64,000 bases of DNA from Vigna angularis. Lineage: Eukaryota > Streptophyta > Magnoliopsida > Fabales > Fabaceae. Of the stretch, positions 1 through 10,460 are shown piece after piece. The position numbers were made by a program, and so were the translations under genes. Location: assembly GCF_016808095.1 (NCBI RefSeq), contig NC_068974.1, positions 9,796,001-9,860,000 on the forward strand, given 5' to 3'. Positions within the stretch are counted from its first letter, which is position 1, and each line of letters opens with the position of its first letter. The notes under the pieces were generated by a model, which did not search any database, had not been told where the DNA came from, and saw nothing but the letters and a program-made list of their open reading frames with translations.

Positions 1-1410
1 GAGAACTTAATTGCTGATCATTTGTCACGGTTAGTCAACAATGAGGTCACTAGCAAGGAGCTTGAAATCTGGGAATCTTTTTCAGATGAATCACTCATGT
101 ATATTCAGCAGAGGCCCTGGTTTGCTGATATGGCAAATTTCAAAGCTGCAAGAGTCATGCCGGAAGATTTAACTTGGCAACAGAGAAAGAAATTTCTGCA
201 TGATGCCAAGCAGTTTGTGTGGGACGATCCATATTTGTTCAAAATTGGAGCAGATAATCTTCTGAGGAGATGTGTTACAAATGAAGAAGCAGAAGGAATT
301 CTCTAGCATTGTCATGATTCACCTTATGGAGGACACTTTAATGGAGAAAGAACAGCAGCAAAAGTCCTTCAATCAGGATTCTATTGGCCAACTTTATTTA
401 AAGATGCTCATAATCATGCTAGGAATTGTGACAAATGTCAAAGAGCAGGGACAATCACTAAACGTCATGAGATGCCTTTACAAGGTATTTTAGAGGTTGA
501 GGTTTTTGATTGTTGGGGTATTGACTTTGTTGGACCCTTCCCTCCATCTTTCAACAATGAATATATTCTGGTAGCAGTGGATTATGTGAGTAAATGGGTG
601 GAAGCATTGGCTTGTCCTAAAAATGATGCTAGTACGGTAATTAAATTCCTGAAGAGGCAGATATTCTCACGTTTTGGCACTCCAAGAGTGTTGATTAGTG
701 ATGGAGGATCTCATTTTTGCAATTATCAGCTAGAGAAAGTACTCAAACACTATGGAGTGAAGCATAAGGTAGCTGCACCTTATCACCCACAAACCAATGG
801 ACAAGCTGAGGTATCTAACAGGGAGATAAAAAGAATCCTGGAAAAAACCGTGACTTCATCAAGGAAGGATTGGTCTCTCAAATTGGATGATGCTCTTTGG
901 GCTTATAGAACAGCAATGAAGACGTCTATGGGATTATCACCATTTCAATTAGTCTATGGGAAAGCATGCCATTTGCCAGTTGAATTGGAGCATAGAGCAT
1001 TATGAGCTTTGAAATTTTTGAATTTTGATCCTTATGAAACTCAATGCACACGCAGAAGGCAGATTTTAGAGCTTGAAGAAATGCGGTTACATGCATATGA
1101 TTCATCCAAGGCTTACAAAGACAAAATTAAATTTTATCATGACAGGAAGTTGGTGAATAGAGTTTTCAATCCAGGACAACAGGTACTATTGTTCAACTCA
1201 AGATTGAAGATATTTCCTGGGAAGCTGAAGTCAAAATGGACAGGACCATTTGTGATAAAAGAAGTGCATCCACATGGAGCAATTGAAATATTTGATCCAT
1301 CTGCTGATGATCCACAGAAAAGCTGGGTGGTAAATGGTCAACGTCTCAAGCCCTATCTAGGGGGAGAAGTGCAACGTTTTTCCACAATGATGTTGTTGGT
1401 TGATCCTTGA
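1..1410 (+). pseudogene. Retrotransposon pol 3' end: RNase H tail and integrase, with two nonsense codons
   Basis: One reading frame runs from base 1 to the TGA at 1408-1410. It opens with the RNase H end (ADHLSRL, 13-33). The integrase zinc-binding part follows, with C-x2-C (CDKC) near 430-441. The catalytic core has D at 523-525 (GIDF), D at 700-702 (SDGG) and E at 808-810 (NGQAE); the last two are 35 residues apart, as expected for DD35E. A GPY/F-like module (KWTGPF) lies near 1237-1254. The frame is broken by TAG at 304-306, where related proteins have W (IL-W-H), and TGA at 1003-1005, in a position that is probably also W. No frameshift was seen. The integrase would insert element cDNA into the host genome; this copy is inactive unless the stops are read through. 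Confidence 0.9.
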
Positions 1411-2648
1411 AAGTTGGGTCAGGCTCGGGACGTTAAACAAGCGCTTACTGGGAGGCAACCCAGTATCTTGTAAGTAATTTTGTTTTTGTTTTTTTTTTTT
1501 AGATTAGGGTTTGATGTACTGGTTTTGTGTGATGGTTTGCTATTAACTGTGATTGTTTGATAAGTAATGCTTGATGATGCTTATTGATTGATGTTGAGAT
1601 GATGTGCACATTAAATGCTTATACAGGTGATTCATAAGCTTTGTGAACAAATGCATGATATCATGATTGTGATTGTGAGATTAAGCAGGATGTGTATGTC
1701 AAATGTGAATGAGCTTATATGTGAGGTTTTGAGCTCCAGAGTTGTTATTGTTGAATGCTATTACTTTGAAAGCATGAATGATTTTGCCCAGGTTTTCTAT
1801 GATTGAATCAATTGCTTGTTTTGCATCATATGATCAAGGCCGTGTTGTTGAAACCCTTTTTATTGGCCAAATACATAAAATTAGCCCACTAAAAGAGAAC
1901 ACTTTGTGTTCTATCCTTTGAACCCTTAGCCTTAAACATACACTGAAAACCTTTGATTAAAAATCTTTACCTTGAGTTAAGTAGAAGATCTTGTATGGTA
2001 TTGTTAAATGTTCAAGTTTGGGGTTGTTGGGAAAACATGAAAAGAAAAGCATTGAGCTAAGAGCTAAAAAGTAAGAATATGCAAAGAGAAAAGAAAAAGA
2101 AGTAAAGCTCAATGCAAATGCAAAGGTAAAAGAAAGTTGGGAATGAATAAGATGATTGTGTTGTTATGATTCTCTTAACTCAAGGATTTTGTGATCCAGA
2201 AAAACCAATTTTCTTGTTACCCCAGCCACATTATAAGCCATTGAAAAGTCCTTGTGATGATGCATGCTTGTGAATGTTTTTGATTGTGGTAAAATGAAAG
2301 GCAAAGTTGATTCATGTGACATTGTGATAGTGAAGTGAATGAGTGAAACACTTTACCTCTTATACACTTGTGTGTTGAATGAAACACTTTACCTAGTGAG
2401 GAAATATTCCATAAACATATGAACATCCATGCTTAATTGATTGATCATTCATGAAAAATAGCATTTGTTGGAATTTAAATGACTTTGTGAACACTAAAAC
2501 ATGTGCACATCTTGATTGAACTTTTGGTCATAAGTTTGAGTGAAGTTGTTACTTATCTTGAGAAAAGGATTTTGAATGAGTGAACCATCATATGAATTGG
2601 TTGGAGATGGAGTTACATTTTGTTTGCTTGAGGACAAGCAAAGTTCTA
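1411..2648 (+). other. Retrotransposon 3' non-coding region
   Basis: No coding frame of note. It begins with a block at 1429-1463 that I recognise as conserved downstream of pol in Athila elements; it contains a small hairpin (ACTGGG - AGGCAA - CCCAGT, about 1447-1464). A T-rich run lies near 1480-1500. A second copy of the polypurine-like string AAGTTTGGGGTTG is at 2014-2026. Imperfect repeats of GAAACACTTTACCT occur near 2340-2400. No env-like frame is visible. Confidence 0.75.
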
Positions 2649-2661
2649 AGTTTGGGGTTGT
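2649..2661 (+). promoter_or_regulatory. Polypurine tract (plus-strand priming site)
   Basis: AAGTTTGGGGTTG lies immediately before the TG of the LTR, the position where plus-strand DNA synthesis is primed in LTR elements. It is preceded by GAGGACAAGCAAAG, also typical of these elements. Confidence 0.75.
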
Positions 2662-2907
2662 GATAACAGTTGAAAAACTGTTATTTTCATGCTTAAAATT
2701 GATATTAAAAGCAACCTTTAGACTTAGAAACTAGCTTGAAATCAATGCTTTTATCTATATTTTCAGAAATAAGAGAGCTGGACAGGTTTATGCTTGATTT
2801 GAGTGTTTTTGTGCAGGTTTTGAGGTGAATTTAGTGAAAGAAGTAAAGAAGAAGAGAAGTGGAATCATAAAAGGAAGCAAAGAGTGCAAAAAGAGAAGTC
2901 GAAGGCA

Positions 2908-3037
2908 CCGCTCAGCGGCATTTTACCGCTGAGCGGCACTCAGGAGGTCACGGGAGGTCCGCTGAGGGGCAAACTGGCCGCTGAGGGGAAGAAAAGTGAA
3001 GCGAGGTCACCGCTGAGCGGTATTTACCGCTGAGCGG
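2908..3037 (+). repeat. Cluster of six CCGCTGAGCGG near-palindromes in the LTR
   Basis: Copies at 2908-2918, 2926-2936, 2959-2969, 2978-2988, 3010-3020 and 3027-3037; the middle two end in GGGG. Each 11-mer is self-complementary around its central base. They lie 50-180 bp upstream of the TATA box, so an enhancer or protein-binding role is possible but only inferred. Confidence 0.85.
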
Positions 3038-3084
3038 CACTTTTTGGGCTTGGGCTTTTGTAATCTTTTGTAACTCTAGAATAG

Positions 3085-3093
3085 TATATAAGG
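3085..3093 (+). promoter_or_regulatory. LTR TATA box
   Basis: TATATAAGG, the best Pol II TATA match in the LTR; transcription would start roughly 25-35 bases downstream, near 3115-3125. Confidence 0.75.
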
Positions 3094-3960
3094 ACTTGCA
3101 CGTCCTAGGGTTAGACATCTTTGGCAGAACGTAGGCAAACACTCTCTCTTCCACCCCTTTGAAGGAGGATCTTGGATGCTCAGGCTACCTCTTCACCTTT
3201 ATTGGGTTTATTCTTTCATTCTTTCATTATTGTTCATCTAGGTTCACCATGAATATGGTGAACTAAACCTTGTATGTTTGTTGGGGAATCAATGTAATCT
3301 CTTGAAACTCTCATATATGGAATTTATGCTTGCATCTTAATCTAAGACTTATGCTTTCATTCATCATTAGTTAGGGTTTTTCCTCTTTGCTCAATGCTTG
3401 CATTGTTTAACTCATTCTATTGCATGATTATTGGTTTTGTCGATACGGACACGTACGGGGAAGTCTAGATCCGGGGAATTTCTCCCAATGTTATATTGGT
3501 TGTCGTTAAGCTCCTGCACTTATGAACTAATCATTAGGAATGCTAGGAATTGTATGAACTATTTGATTAGGGAGAAGCCATCTAGAATGATACTTTAGAG
3601 AGTGGCATTAACAATGATGATTTGAATGTTGAATTCCTAAAATGTATGAGAGTGGATGAGATGAAATTGACCCCCAACAACATATTCATTCATATATTCC
3701 TTTGAAAGTGTTTATCTTTTGTCTTTGCCATTGATCAAACTTCATGCATACATGTTTAGTTTTTCGTCTTGCATATAAACTCCAAATATTTCGTTTGTAA
3801 GTCTTAGCTAATCAACAAATCACATAACTAAACTAGGCCGTGAGTCCTTTGGGAAGAACGATACTTGGTCTTACCAAGTTTATTACTTGAATGATTCGGT
3901 CATACTTGCCGATTGTGAAACAAGTTTGTGACATCATATTTTGGTGCTTACAAATTTGTC

Positions 3961-3970
3961 CATCAGTGTC
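3961..3970 (+). other. Retrotransposon / 5S spacer junction
   Basis: The LTR ends CATCA at 3965 and GTGTCTCGAAG starts at 3966. In intact spacers this string follows CACTCGCACGC, so the insertion point is inside the spacer about 69 bases upstream of copy 1. With a 5-bp target duplication the left flank should end in GTGTC; that side is outside the window. Confidence 0.85.
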
Positions 3971-4006
3971 TCGAAGTCTTGAAACTTGTACACGCTGCTG
4001 AAGCCA

Positions 4007-4034
4007 TATGTACATTGATCGTGCAAAGATTGGC
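4007..4034 (+). promoter_or_regulatory. 5S upstream Pol III promoter (example: copy 1)
   Basis: TATGTA at 4007-4012 (-28 to -23), GC at 4023-4024 (-12/-11) and C at 4034 (-1) match the spacing of the three upstream elements known for plant 5S genes. Most units keep this set. Exceptions include TATATA before copies 66 and 71, AATGTA or TAAGTA in many copies after 51 kb, and T at -1 in about two dozen copies. Confidence 0.85.
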
Positions 4035-4153
4035 AGGTGCGATCATACCAGCACTAATGCACCGGATCCCATCAGAACTCCGCAGCCAAGCGTGCTAGGG
4101 CGAGAGTAGTACTCGGATGGGTGACCTCCTGGGAAGTCCTCGTGTTGCACCTC
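4035..4153 (+). rRNA. 5S rRNA copy 1
   Basis: Full length, first copy right of the retrotransposon. Variants T52C, T53C, T63A, A80C; three fall in box A. Confidence 0.95.
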
Positions 4154-4159
4154 TTTTTT
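4154..4159 (+). terminator. Pol III terminator (example: copy 1)
   Basis: Six T immediately after the gene, the usual Pol III stop signal. The run is five T in many right-hand units and is interrupted after copies 16, 54, 55, 60, 77 and 80. Confidence 0.85.
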
Positions 4160-4369
4160 GACGTTTTTTTTTTCTTTTCTACGTTTTTTTCCGTCCTTGT
4201 TAGTTGCAACCAAGTTCCAAAGTACCGCCTACAGGACTCCAACAAACTGTTATCACGGCTTTTTCGGATCCAAACCATCCACCTCAGGTCACTCGCACGC
4301 GTGTCTCGAAGTCTTGAAACTTGTACACGTTGTCGAAGCCATATGTACATTGATCGTGCAAAGATTGGC
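4160..4369 (+). other. 5S intergenic spacer (example: between copies 1 and 2)
   Basis: Order: GACG, a T-rich block with TTTTCTACG, TTAGTTGCAACCAAG, TACCGCCTACACGACTCC, CGGATCCAAACC, CGCACGCGTG, then the upstream promoter. The same order recurs in almost every unit. No second gene or coding frame is present. The spacer CGGATCC shares seven bases with gene positions 29-35, a site used for recombination in several truncated units. Confidence 0.9.
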
Positions 4370-4488
4370 AGGTGCGATCATACCAGCACTAATGCACCGG
4401 ATCCCATCAGAACTCCGAAGTTAAGGGTGCTTTGGTGAGAGTAGTACTCGGATGGGTGACCTCTTGGGAAGTCCTCGTGTTGCACCTC
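4370..4488 (+). rRNA. 5S rRNA copy 2
   Basis: Full length. C49A, C57G, G64T, C67T, A80C, C95T. Confidence 0.95.
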
Positions 4489-4704
4489 TTTTTTGACGTT
4501 TTTTTTTTCTTTTCTACGTTTTTTTCCTTCCTTGTTAGTTGTAACCAAGTTCCAAAGTACCGCCTACACGACTCCAACAAACTGTTATCACGGCTTTTTC
4601 GGATCCAAACCATCCACCTCAGGTCACTCACACGCGTGTCTCGAAGTCTTGAAACTTGTACACGCTTCCGAAGCCATATGTACATTGATCGTGCAAAGAT
4701 TGGC

Positions 4705-4823
4705 AGGTGCGATCATACCAGCACTAATGCACCGGATCCCATCAGAACTCCGCACCCAAGCGTGCTTGGGCGAGACTAGTACTCGGATGGGTGACCTCCT
4801 GGGAAGTCCTCGTGTTGCACCTC
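4705..4823 (+). rRNA. 5S rRNA copy 3
   Basis: Full length. G51C, T52C, T53C, G72C, A80C. Confidence 0.95.
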
Positions 4824-5039
4824 TTTTTTGACGTTTTTTTTTTCTTTTCTACGTTTTTTTCCGTCCTTGTTAGTTGCAACCAAGTTCCAAAGTACCGCCT
4901 ACAGGACTCCAACAAACTGTTATCACGGCTTTTTCGGATCCAAACCATCCACCTCAGGTCACTCGCACGCGTGTCTCGAAGTCTTGAAACTTGTACACGT
5001 TGTCGAAGCCATATGTACATTGATCGTGCAAATATTGGC

Positions 5040-5158
5040 AGGTGCGATCATACCAGCACTAATGCACCGGATCCCATTAGAACTCCGCAGCCAAGCGTGC
5101 TTGGGCGAGAGTAGTACTCGGATGGGTGACCTCCTGGGAAGTCCTCGTGTTGCACCTC
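5040..5158 (+). rRNA. 5S rRNA copy 4
   Basis: Full length. C39T, T52C, T53C, A80C. Confidence 0.95.
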
Positions 5159-5373
5159 TTTTTTGACGTTTTTTTTTCTTTTCTACGTTTTTTTCCGTCC
5201 TTGTTAGTTGCAACCAAGTTCCAAAGTACCGCCTACACGACTCCAACAAACTGTTATCACGGCTTTTTCGGATCCAAACCATCCACCTCAGGTCACTCGC
5301 ACGCGTGTCTCGAAGTCTTGAAACTTGTACACGCTGCCGAAGCCATATGTACATTGATCGTGCAAAGATTGGC

Positions 5374-5463
5374 AGGTGCGATCATACCAGCACTAATGCA
5401 CCGGATCCGGCGAGAGTAGTACTAGGATGGGTGACCTCCTGGGAAGTCCTCGTGTTGCACCTC
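5374..5463 (+). pseudogene. 5S pseudogene copy 5 (box A deleted)
   Basis: First of the 31 copies that lack bases 36-64, joining GGATCC directly to GGCGAGAG. No other change seen. Box C, upstream promoter and terminator remain. Confidence 0.93.
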
Positions 5464-5679
5464 TTTTTTGACGTTTTTTTTTTCTTTTCTAGGTTTTTTT
5501 CCATCCTTGTTAGTTGCAACCAAGTTCCAAAGTACCGCCTACACGACTCCAAGAAACTGTTATCACGGCTTTTTCGGATCCAAACCATCCACCTCAGGTC
5601 ACTCGCACGCGTGTCTCGAAGTCTTGAAACTTGTACACGCTGCCGAAGCCATATGTACATTGATCGTGCAAAGATTGGC

Positions 5680-5769
5680 AGGTGCGATCATACCAGCACT
5701 AATGCACCGGATTCGACGAGAGTAGTACTAGGATGGGTGACCTCCTGGGAAGTCCTCGTGTTGCACCTC
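5680..5769 (+). pseudogene. 5S pseudogene copy 6 (box A deleted)
   Basis: Bases 36-64 missing; C34T and a G-to-A at the join (GATTCGACGAG). Confidence 0.92.
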
Positions 5770-5985
5770 TTTTTTGACGTTTTTTTTTTCTTTTCTACGT
5801 TTTTTTCCGTCCTTATTAGTTGCAACCAAGTTCCAAAGTACCGCCTACACGACTCCAACAAACTGTTATCACGGCTTTTTCGGATCCAAACCATCCACCT
5901 CAGGTCACTCGCACGCGTGTCTCGAAGTCTTGAAACTTGTACACGCTGCAGAAGCCATATGTACATTGATCGTGCAAAGATTGGC

Positions 5986-6075
5986 AGGTGCGATCATACC
6001 AGCACTAATGCACCGGATCCGCCGACAGTAGTACTAGGATGGGTGACCTCCTGGGAAGTCCTCGTGTTGCACCTC
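5986..6075 (+). pseudogene. 5S pseudogene copy 7 (box A deleted)
   Basis: Bases 36-64 missing; join reads GATCCGCCGACAG with two G-to-C changes. Confidence 0.92.
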
Positions 6076-6290
6076 TTTTTTGACGCTTTTTTTTCTTTTC
6101 TACGTTTTTTTCCGTCCTTGTTAGTTGCAACCAAGTTCAAAAGTACCGCCTACACGACTCCAACAAACTGTTATCACGGCTTTTTCGGATCCAAACCATC
6201 CACCTCAGGTCACTCGCACGCGTGTCTCGAAGTCTTGAAACTTGTACACGCTGCCGAAGCCATATGTACATTGATCGTGTAAAGATTCGC

Positions 6291-6409
6291 AGGTGCGATC
6301 ATACCAGCACTAATGCACCGGATGCCACCAGAACTCTGCAGTTAAGCGTGCTTGGGCGAGAATAGTACTAGGATGGGTGACCTCTTGGGAAGTCCTCGTG
6401 TTGAACCTC
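6291..6409 (+). rRNA. 5S rRNA copy 8
   Basis: Full length. C34G, T38C, C47T, G72A, C95T, C114A. The -12 GC is GT. Confidence 0.94.
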
Positions 6410-6624
6410 TTTTTTGACGTTTTTTTTTCTTTTCTACGTTTTTTTCCGTCCTTGTTAGTTGCAACCAAGTTCCAAAGTACCGCCTACACGACTCCAACAA
6501 ACTGTTATCACGGCTTTTTCGGATCGAAACCATCCACCTCAGGTCACTCGCACGCGTGTCTCGAAGTCTTGAAACTTGTACACGCTGCCGAAGACATATG
6601 TACATTGATCGTGCAAAGATTGGC

Positions 6625-6714
6625 AGGTGCGATCATACCAGCACTAATGCACCGGATCCGGCGAGAGTAGTACTAGGATGGGTGACCTCCTGGGAAGTCC
6701 TCGTGTTGCACCTC
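6625..6714 (+). pseudogene. 5S pseudogene copy 9 (box A deleted)
   Basis: Bases 36-64 missing; otherwise consensus. A C interrupts the start of the T run. Confidence 0.92.
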
Positions 6715-6811
6715 CTTTTTGACGTTTTTTTTCTTTCTTTTCTACGTTTTTTTCCGTCCTTGTTAGTTGCAACTAAGTTCCAAAGTACCGCCTACACGAC
6801 TCCAACAAACT

Positions 6812-6869
6812 TTGGGCGAGAGTAGTACTCGGATGGGTGACCTCCTGGGAAGTCCTCGTGTTGCACCTC
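6812..6869 (+). pseudogene. 5S pseudogene copy 10 (3' fragment)
   Basis: Bases 62-119 only, fused to spacer at CAAACT|TTGGG. A80C. No upstream promoter. Confidence 0.92.
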
Positions 6870-7085
6870 TTTTTTGACGTTTTTTTTTTCTTTTCTACGT
6901 TTTTTTCCGTCCTTGTTAGTTGCAACCAAGTTCCAAAGTACCGCCTACACGACTCCAACAAACTGTTCTCACGGCTTTTTCGGATCCAAACCATCCACCT
7001 CAGGTCACTCGCACGCGTGTCTCGATGTCTTGAAACTTGTACACACTGCCGAAGCCATATGTACATTGATCGTGCAAAGATTGGC

Positions 7086-7204
7086 AGGTGCGATCATACC
7101 AGCACTAATGCACCGGATCCCATCAGAACTCCGCAGTGAAGCGTGCTTGGGCGAGAGTAGTACTCGGATGGGAGACCTCCTGGGAAGTCCTCGTGTTGCA
7201 CCTC
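7086..7204 (+). rRNA. 5S rRNA copy 11
   Basis: Full length. T53G, A80C, T88A. Confidence 0.95.
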
Positions 7205-7421
7205 TTTTTTGACGTTTTTTTTTTTCTTTTCTACGTTTTTTTCCGTCCTTGTTAGTTGCAACCAAGTTCCAAAGTACCGCCTACACGACTCCAACAAACT
7301 GTTATCACGGCTTTTTCGGATCCAAACCATCCACCTCAGGTCACTCGCACGCGTGTCTCGAAGTCTTGAAACTTGTACACGCTGCCGAAGCCATATGTAC
7401 ATTGATCGTGCAAAGATTGGC

Positions 7422-7540
7422 AGGTGCGATCATACCAGCACTAATGCACCGGATCCCATCAGAACTCCGCAGTGAAGCGTGCTTGGGCGAGAGTAGTACT
7501 CGGATGGCAGACCTCCTGGGAAGTCCTCGTGTTGCACCTC
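7422..7540 (+). rRNA. 5S rRNA copy 12
   Basis: Full length. T53G, A80C, G87C, T88A. First unit of the 1105-bp higher-order repeat. Confidence 0.95.
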
Positions 7541-7756
7541 TTTTTTGACGTTTTTTTTTTCTTTTCTACGTTTTTTTCCGTCCTTGTTAGTTGCAACCAA
7601 GTTCCAAAGTACCGCCTACACGACTCCAACAAACTGTTATCACGGCTTTTTCGGATCCAAACCATCCACCTCAGGTCACTCGCACGCGTGTCTCGAAGTC
7701 TTGAAACTTGTACACGCTGCCGAAGCCATATGTACATTGATCGTGCAAAGATTGGC

Positions 7757-7846
7757 AGGTGCGATCATACCAGCACTAATGCACCGGATCCGGCGAGAGT
7801 AGTACTAGGATGGGTGACCTCCTGGGAAGTCCTCGTGTTGCACCTC
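7757..7846 (+). pseudogene. 5S pseudogene copy 13 (box A deleted)
   Basis: Bases 36-64 missing; otherwise consensus. Confidence 0.93.
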
Positions 7847-8064
7847 TTTTTTGACGTTTTTTTTCTTTCTTTTCTACGTTTTTTTCCGTCCTTGTTAGTT
7901 GCAACCAAGTTCCAAAGTACCGCCTACACGACTCCAACAAACTGTTATCACGGCTTTTTCGGATCCAAACCATCCACCTCAGGTCACTCGCACGCGTGTC
8001 TCGAAGTCTTGAAACTTGTACACGCTGCCGAAGCCATATGTACATTGATCGTGCAAAGATTGGC

Positions 8065-8154
8065 AGGTGCGATCATACCAGCACTAATGCACCGGATCCG
8101 GCGTGAGTAGTACTAGGATGGGTGACCTCCTGGGAAGTCCTCGTGTTGCACCTC
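8065..8154 (+). pseudogene. 5S pseudogene copy 14 (box A deleted)
   Basis: Bases 36-64 missing; A69T. Confidence 0.93.
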
Positions 8155-8251
8155 TTTTTTGACGTTTTTTTTCTTTCTTTTCTACGTTTTTTTCCGTCCT
8201 TGTTAGTTGCAACTAAGTTCCAAAGTACCGCCTACACGACTCCAACAAACT

Positions 8252-8309
8252 TTGGGCGAGAGTAGTACTCGGATGGGTGACCTCCTGGGAAGTCCTCGTG
8301 TTGCACCTC
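8252..8309 (+). pseudogene. 5S pseudogene copy 15 (3' fragment)
   Basis: Bases 62-119 with the same spacer join as copy 10; A80C. Confidence 0.92.
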
Positions 8310-8526
8310 TTTTTTGACGTTTTTTTTTTTCTTTTCTACGTTTTTTTCCGTCCTTGTTAGTTGCAACCAAGTTCCAAAGTACCGCCTACACGACTCCAAC
8401 AAACTGTTCTCACGGCTTTTTCGGATCCAAACCATCCACCTCAGGTCACTCGCACGCGTGTCTCGATGTCTTGAAACTTGTACACACTGCCGAAGCCATA
8501 TGTACATTGATCGTGCAAAGATTGGC

Positions 8527-8645
8527 AGGTGCGATCATACCAGCACTAATGCACCGGATCCCATCAGAACTCCGCAGTGAAGCGTGCTTGGGCGAGAGTA
8601 GTACTCGGATGGGAGACCTCCTGGGAAGTCCTCGTGTTGCATCTC
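8527..8645 (+). rRNA. 5S rRNA copy 16
   Basis: Full length. T53G, A80C, T88A, C116T; the T run is broken (TTTCTTG). Confidence 0.95.
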
Positions 8646-8861
8646 TTTCTTGACGTTTTTTTTTTCTTTTCTACGTTTTTTTCCGTCCTTGTTAGTTGCA
8701 ACCAAGTTCCAAAGTACCGCCTACACGACTCCAACAAACTGTTATCACGGCTTTTTCGGATCCAAACCATCCACCTCAGGTCACTCGCACGCGTGTCTCG
8801 AAGTCTTGAAACTTGTACACGCTGCCGAAGCCATATGTACATTGATCGTGCAAAGATTGGC

Positions 8862-8951
8862 AGGTGCGATCATACCAGCACTAATGCACCGGATCCGGCG
8901 AGAGTAGTACAAGGATGGGTGACCTCCTGGGAAGTCCTCGTGTTGCACCTC
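8862..8951 (+). pseudogene. 5S pseudogene copy 17 (box A deleted)
   Basis: Bases 36-64 missing; T79A. Confidence 0.93.
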
Positions 8952-9169
8952 TTTTTTGACGTTTTTTTTCTTTCTTTTCTACGTTTTTTTCCGTCCTTGT
9001 TAGTTGCAACCAAGTTCCAAAGTACCGCCTACACGACTCCAACAAACTGTTATCACGGCTTTTTCGGATCCAAACCATCCACCTCAGGTCACTCGCACGC
9101 GTGTCTCGAAGTCTTGAAACTTGTACACGCTGCCGAAGCCATATGTACATTGATCGTGCAAAGATTGGC

Positions 9170-9259
9170 AGGTGCGATCATACCAGCACTAATGCACCGG
9201 ATCCGGCGTGAGTAGTACTAGGATGGGTGACCTCCTGGGAAGTCCTCGTGTTGCACCTC
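9170..9259 (+). pseudogene. 5S pseudogene copy 18 (box A deleted)
   Basis: Bases 36-64 missing; A69T. Confidence 0.93.
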
Positions 9260-9356
9260 TTTTTTGACGTTTTTTTTCTTTCTTTTCTACGTTTTTTTCC
9301 GTCCTTGTTAGTTGCAACTAAGTTCCAAAGTACCGCCTACACGACTCCAACAAACT

Positions 9357-9414
9357 TTGGGCGAGAGTAGTACTCGGATGGGTGACCTCCTGGGAAGTCC
9401 TCGTGTTGCACCTC
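9357..9414 (+). pseudogene. 5S pseudogene copy 19 (3' fragment)
   Basis: Bases 62-119; A80C. Confidence 0.92.
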
Positions 9415-9630
9415 TTTTTTGACGTTTTTTTTTTCTTTTCTACGTTTTTTTCCGTCCTTGTTAGTTGCAACCAAGTTCCAAAGTACCGCCTACACGACTC
9501 CAACAAACTGTTCTCACGGCTTTTTCGGATCCAAACCATCCACCTCAGGTCACTCGCACGCGTGTCTCGATGTCTTGAAACTTGTACACACTGCCGAAGC
9601 CATATGTACATTGATCGTGCAAAGATTGGC

Positions 9631-9749
9631 AGGTGCGATCATACCAGCACTAATGCACCGGATCCCATCAGAACTCCGCAGTGAAGCGTGCTTGGGCGAG
9701 AGTAGTACTCGGATGGGAGACCTCCAAGGAAGTCCTCGTGTTGCACCTC
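9631..9749 (+). rRNA. 5S rRNA copy 20
   Basis: Full length. T53G, A80C, T88A, T96A, G97A. Confidence 0.95.
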
Positions 9750-9965
9750 TTTTTTGACGTTTTTTTTTTCTTTTCTACGTTTTTTTCCGTCCTTGTTAGT
9801 TGCAACCAAGTTCCAAAGTACCGCCTACACGACTCCAACAAACTGTTATCACGGCTTTTTCGGATCCAAACCATCCACCTCAGGTCACTCGCACGCGTGT
9901 CTCGAAGTCTTGAAACTTGTACACGCTGCCGAAGCCATATGTACATTGATCGTGCAAAGATTGGC

Positions 9966-10055
9966 AGGTGCGATCATACCAGCACTAATGCACCGGATCC
10001 GGCGAGAGTAGTACTAGGATGGGTGACCTCCTGGGAAGTCCTCGTGTTGCACCTC
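9966..10055 (+). pseudogene. 5S pseudogene copy 21 (box A deleted)
   Basis: Bases 36-64 missing; otherwise consensus. Confidence 0.93.
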
Positions 10056-10273
10056 TTTTTTGACGTTTTTTTTCTTTCTTTTCTACGTTTTTTTCCGTCC
10101 TTGTTAGTTGCAACCAAGTTCCAAAGTACCGCCTACACGACTCCAACAAACTGTTATCACGGCTTTTTCGGATCCAAACCATCCACCTCAGGTCACTCGC
10201 ACGCGTGTCTCGAAGTCTTGAAACTTGTACACGCTGCCGAAGCCATATGTACATTGATCGTGCAAAGATTGGC

Positions 10274-10363
10274 AGGTGCGATCATACCAGCACTAATGCA
10301 CCGGATCCGGCGTGAGTAGTACTAGGATTGGTGACCTCCTGGGAAGTCCTCGTGTTGCACCTC
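10274..10363 (+). pseudogene. 5S pseudogene copy 22 (box A deleted)
   Basis: Bases 36-64 missing; A69T, G85T. Confidence 0.93.
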
Positions 10364-10460
10364 TTTTTTGACGTTTTTTTTCTTTCTTTTCTACGTTTTT
10401 TTCCGTCCTTGTTAGTTGCAACCAAGTTCCAAAGTACCGCCCACACGACTCCAACCAACT

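Larger units (their letters stand above)
1..3965 (+). mobile_element. Athila-type Ty3/gypsy LTR retrotransposon, 3' part
   Basis: The 5' LTR, gag and most of pol lie left of the window. Visible in order are the RNase H tail, integrase, a non-coding 3' region, a polypurine tract and a complete 3' LTR. The integrase wording ([38 protein letters not shown]) and the conserved stretch just after pol resemble plant Athila elements; this is family recognition from memory. The right end joins a 5S spacer directly, so the element sits inside the 5S array. Two stop codons in pol mean this copy cannot make its own integrase. Confidence 0.9.
2662..3965 (+). repeat. 3' long terminal repeat (1304 bp)
   Basis: Starts TGATAACAG after the polypurine tract and ends TCCATCA, giving TGAT...ATCA ends. 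A TATA box at 3085-3093 marks the promoter, so U3 is about 2662-3115 and the rest is R/U5. It contains six CCGCTGAGCGG-type motifs. The 3' end is fixed because the next base starts sequence that matches the 5S spacer of every downstream unit. The 5' LTR is outside the window, so LTR identity and insertion age cannot be judged here. Confidence 0.85.

Noticed and set aside
1615..1806. 63-codon frame after pol as an env-like gene
   Set aside because: Too short, low complexity and without signal or membrane segment; other frames nearby are no better.
2948..3154. Minus-strand open frame of 68 codons in the LTR
   Set aside because: It overlaps the LTR promoter and CCGCTGAGCGG cluster and resembles no protein I know.
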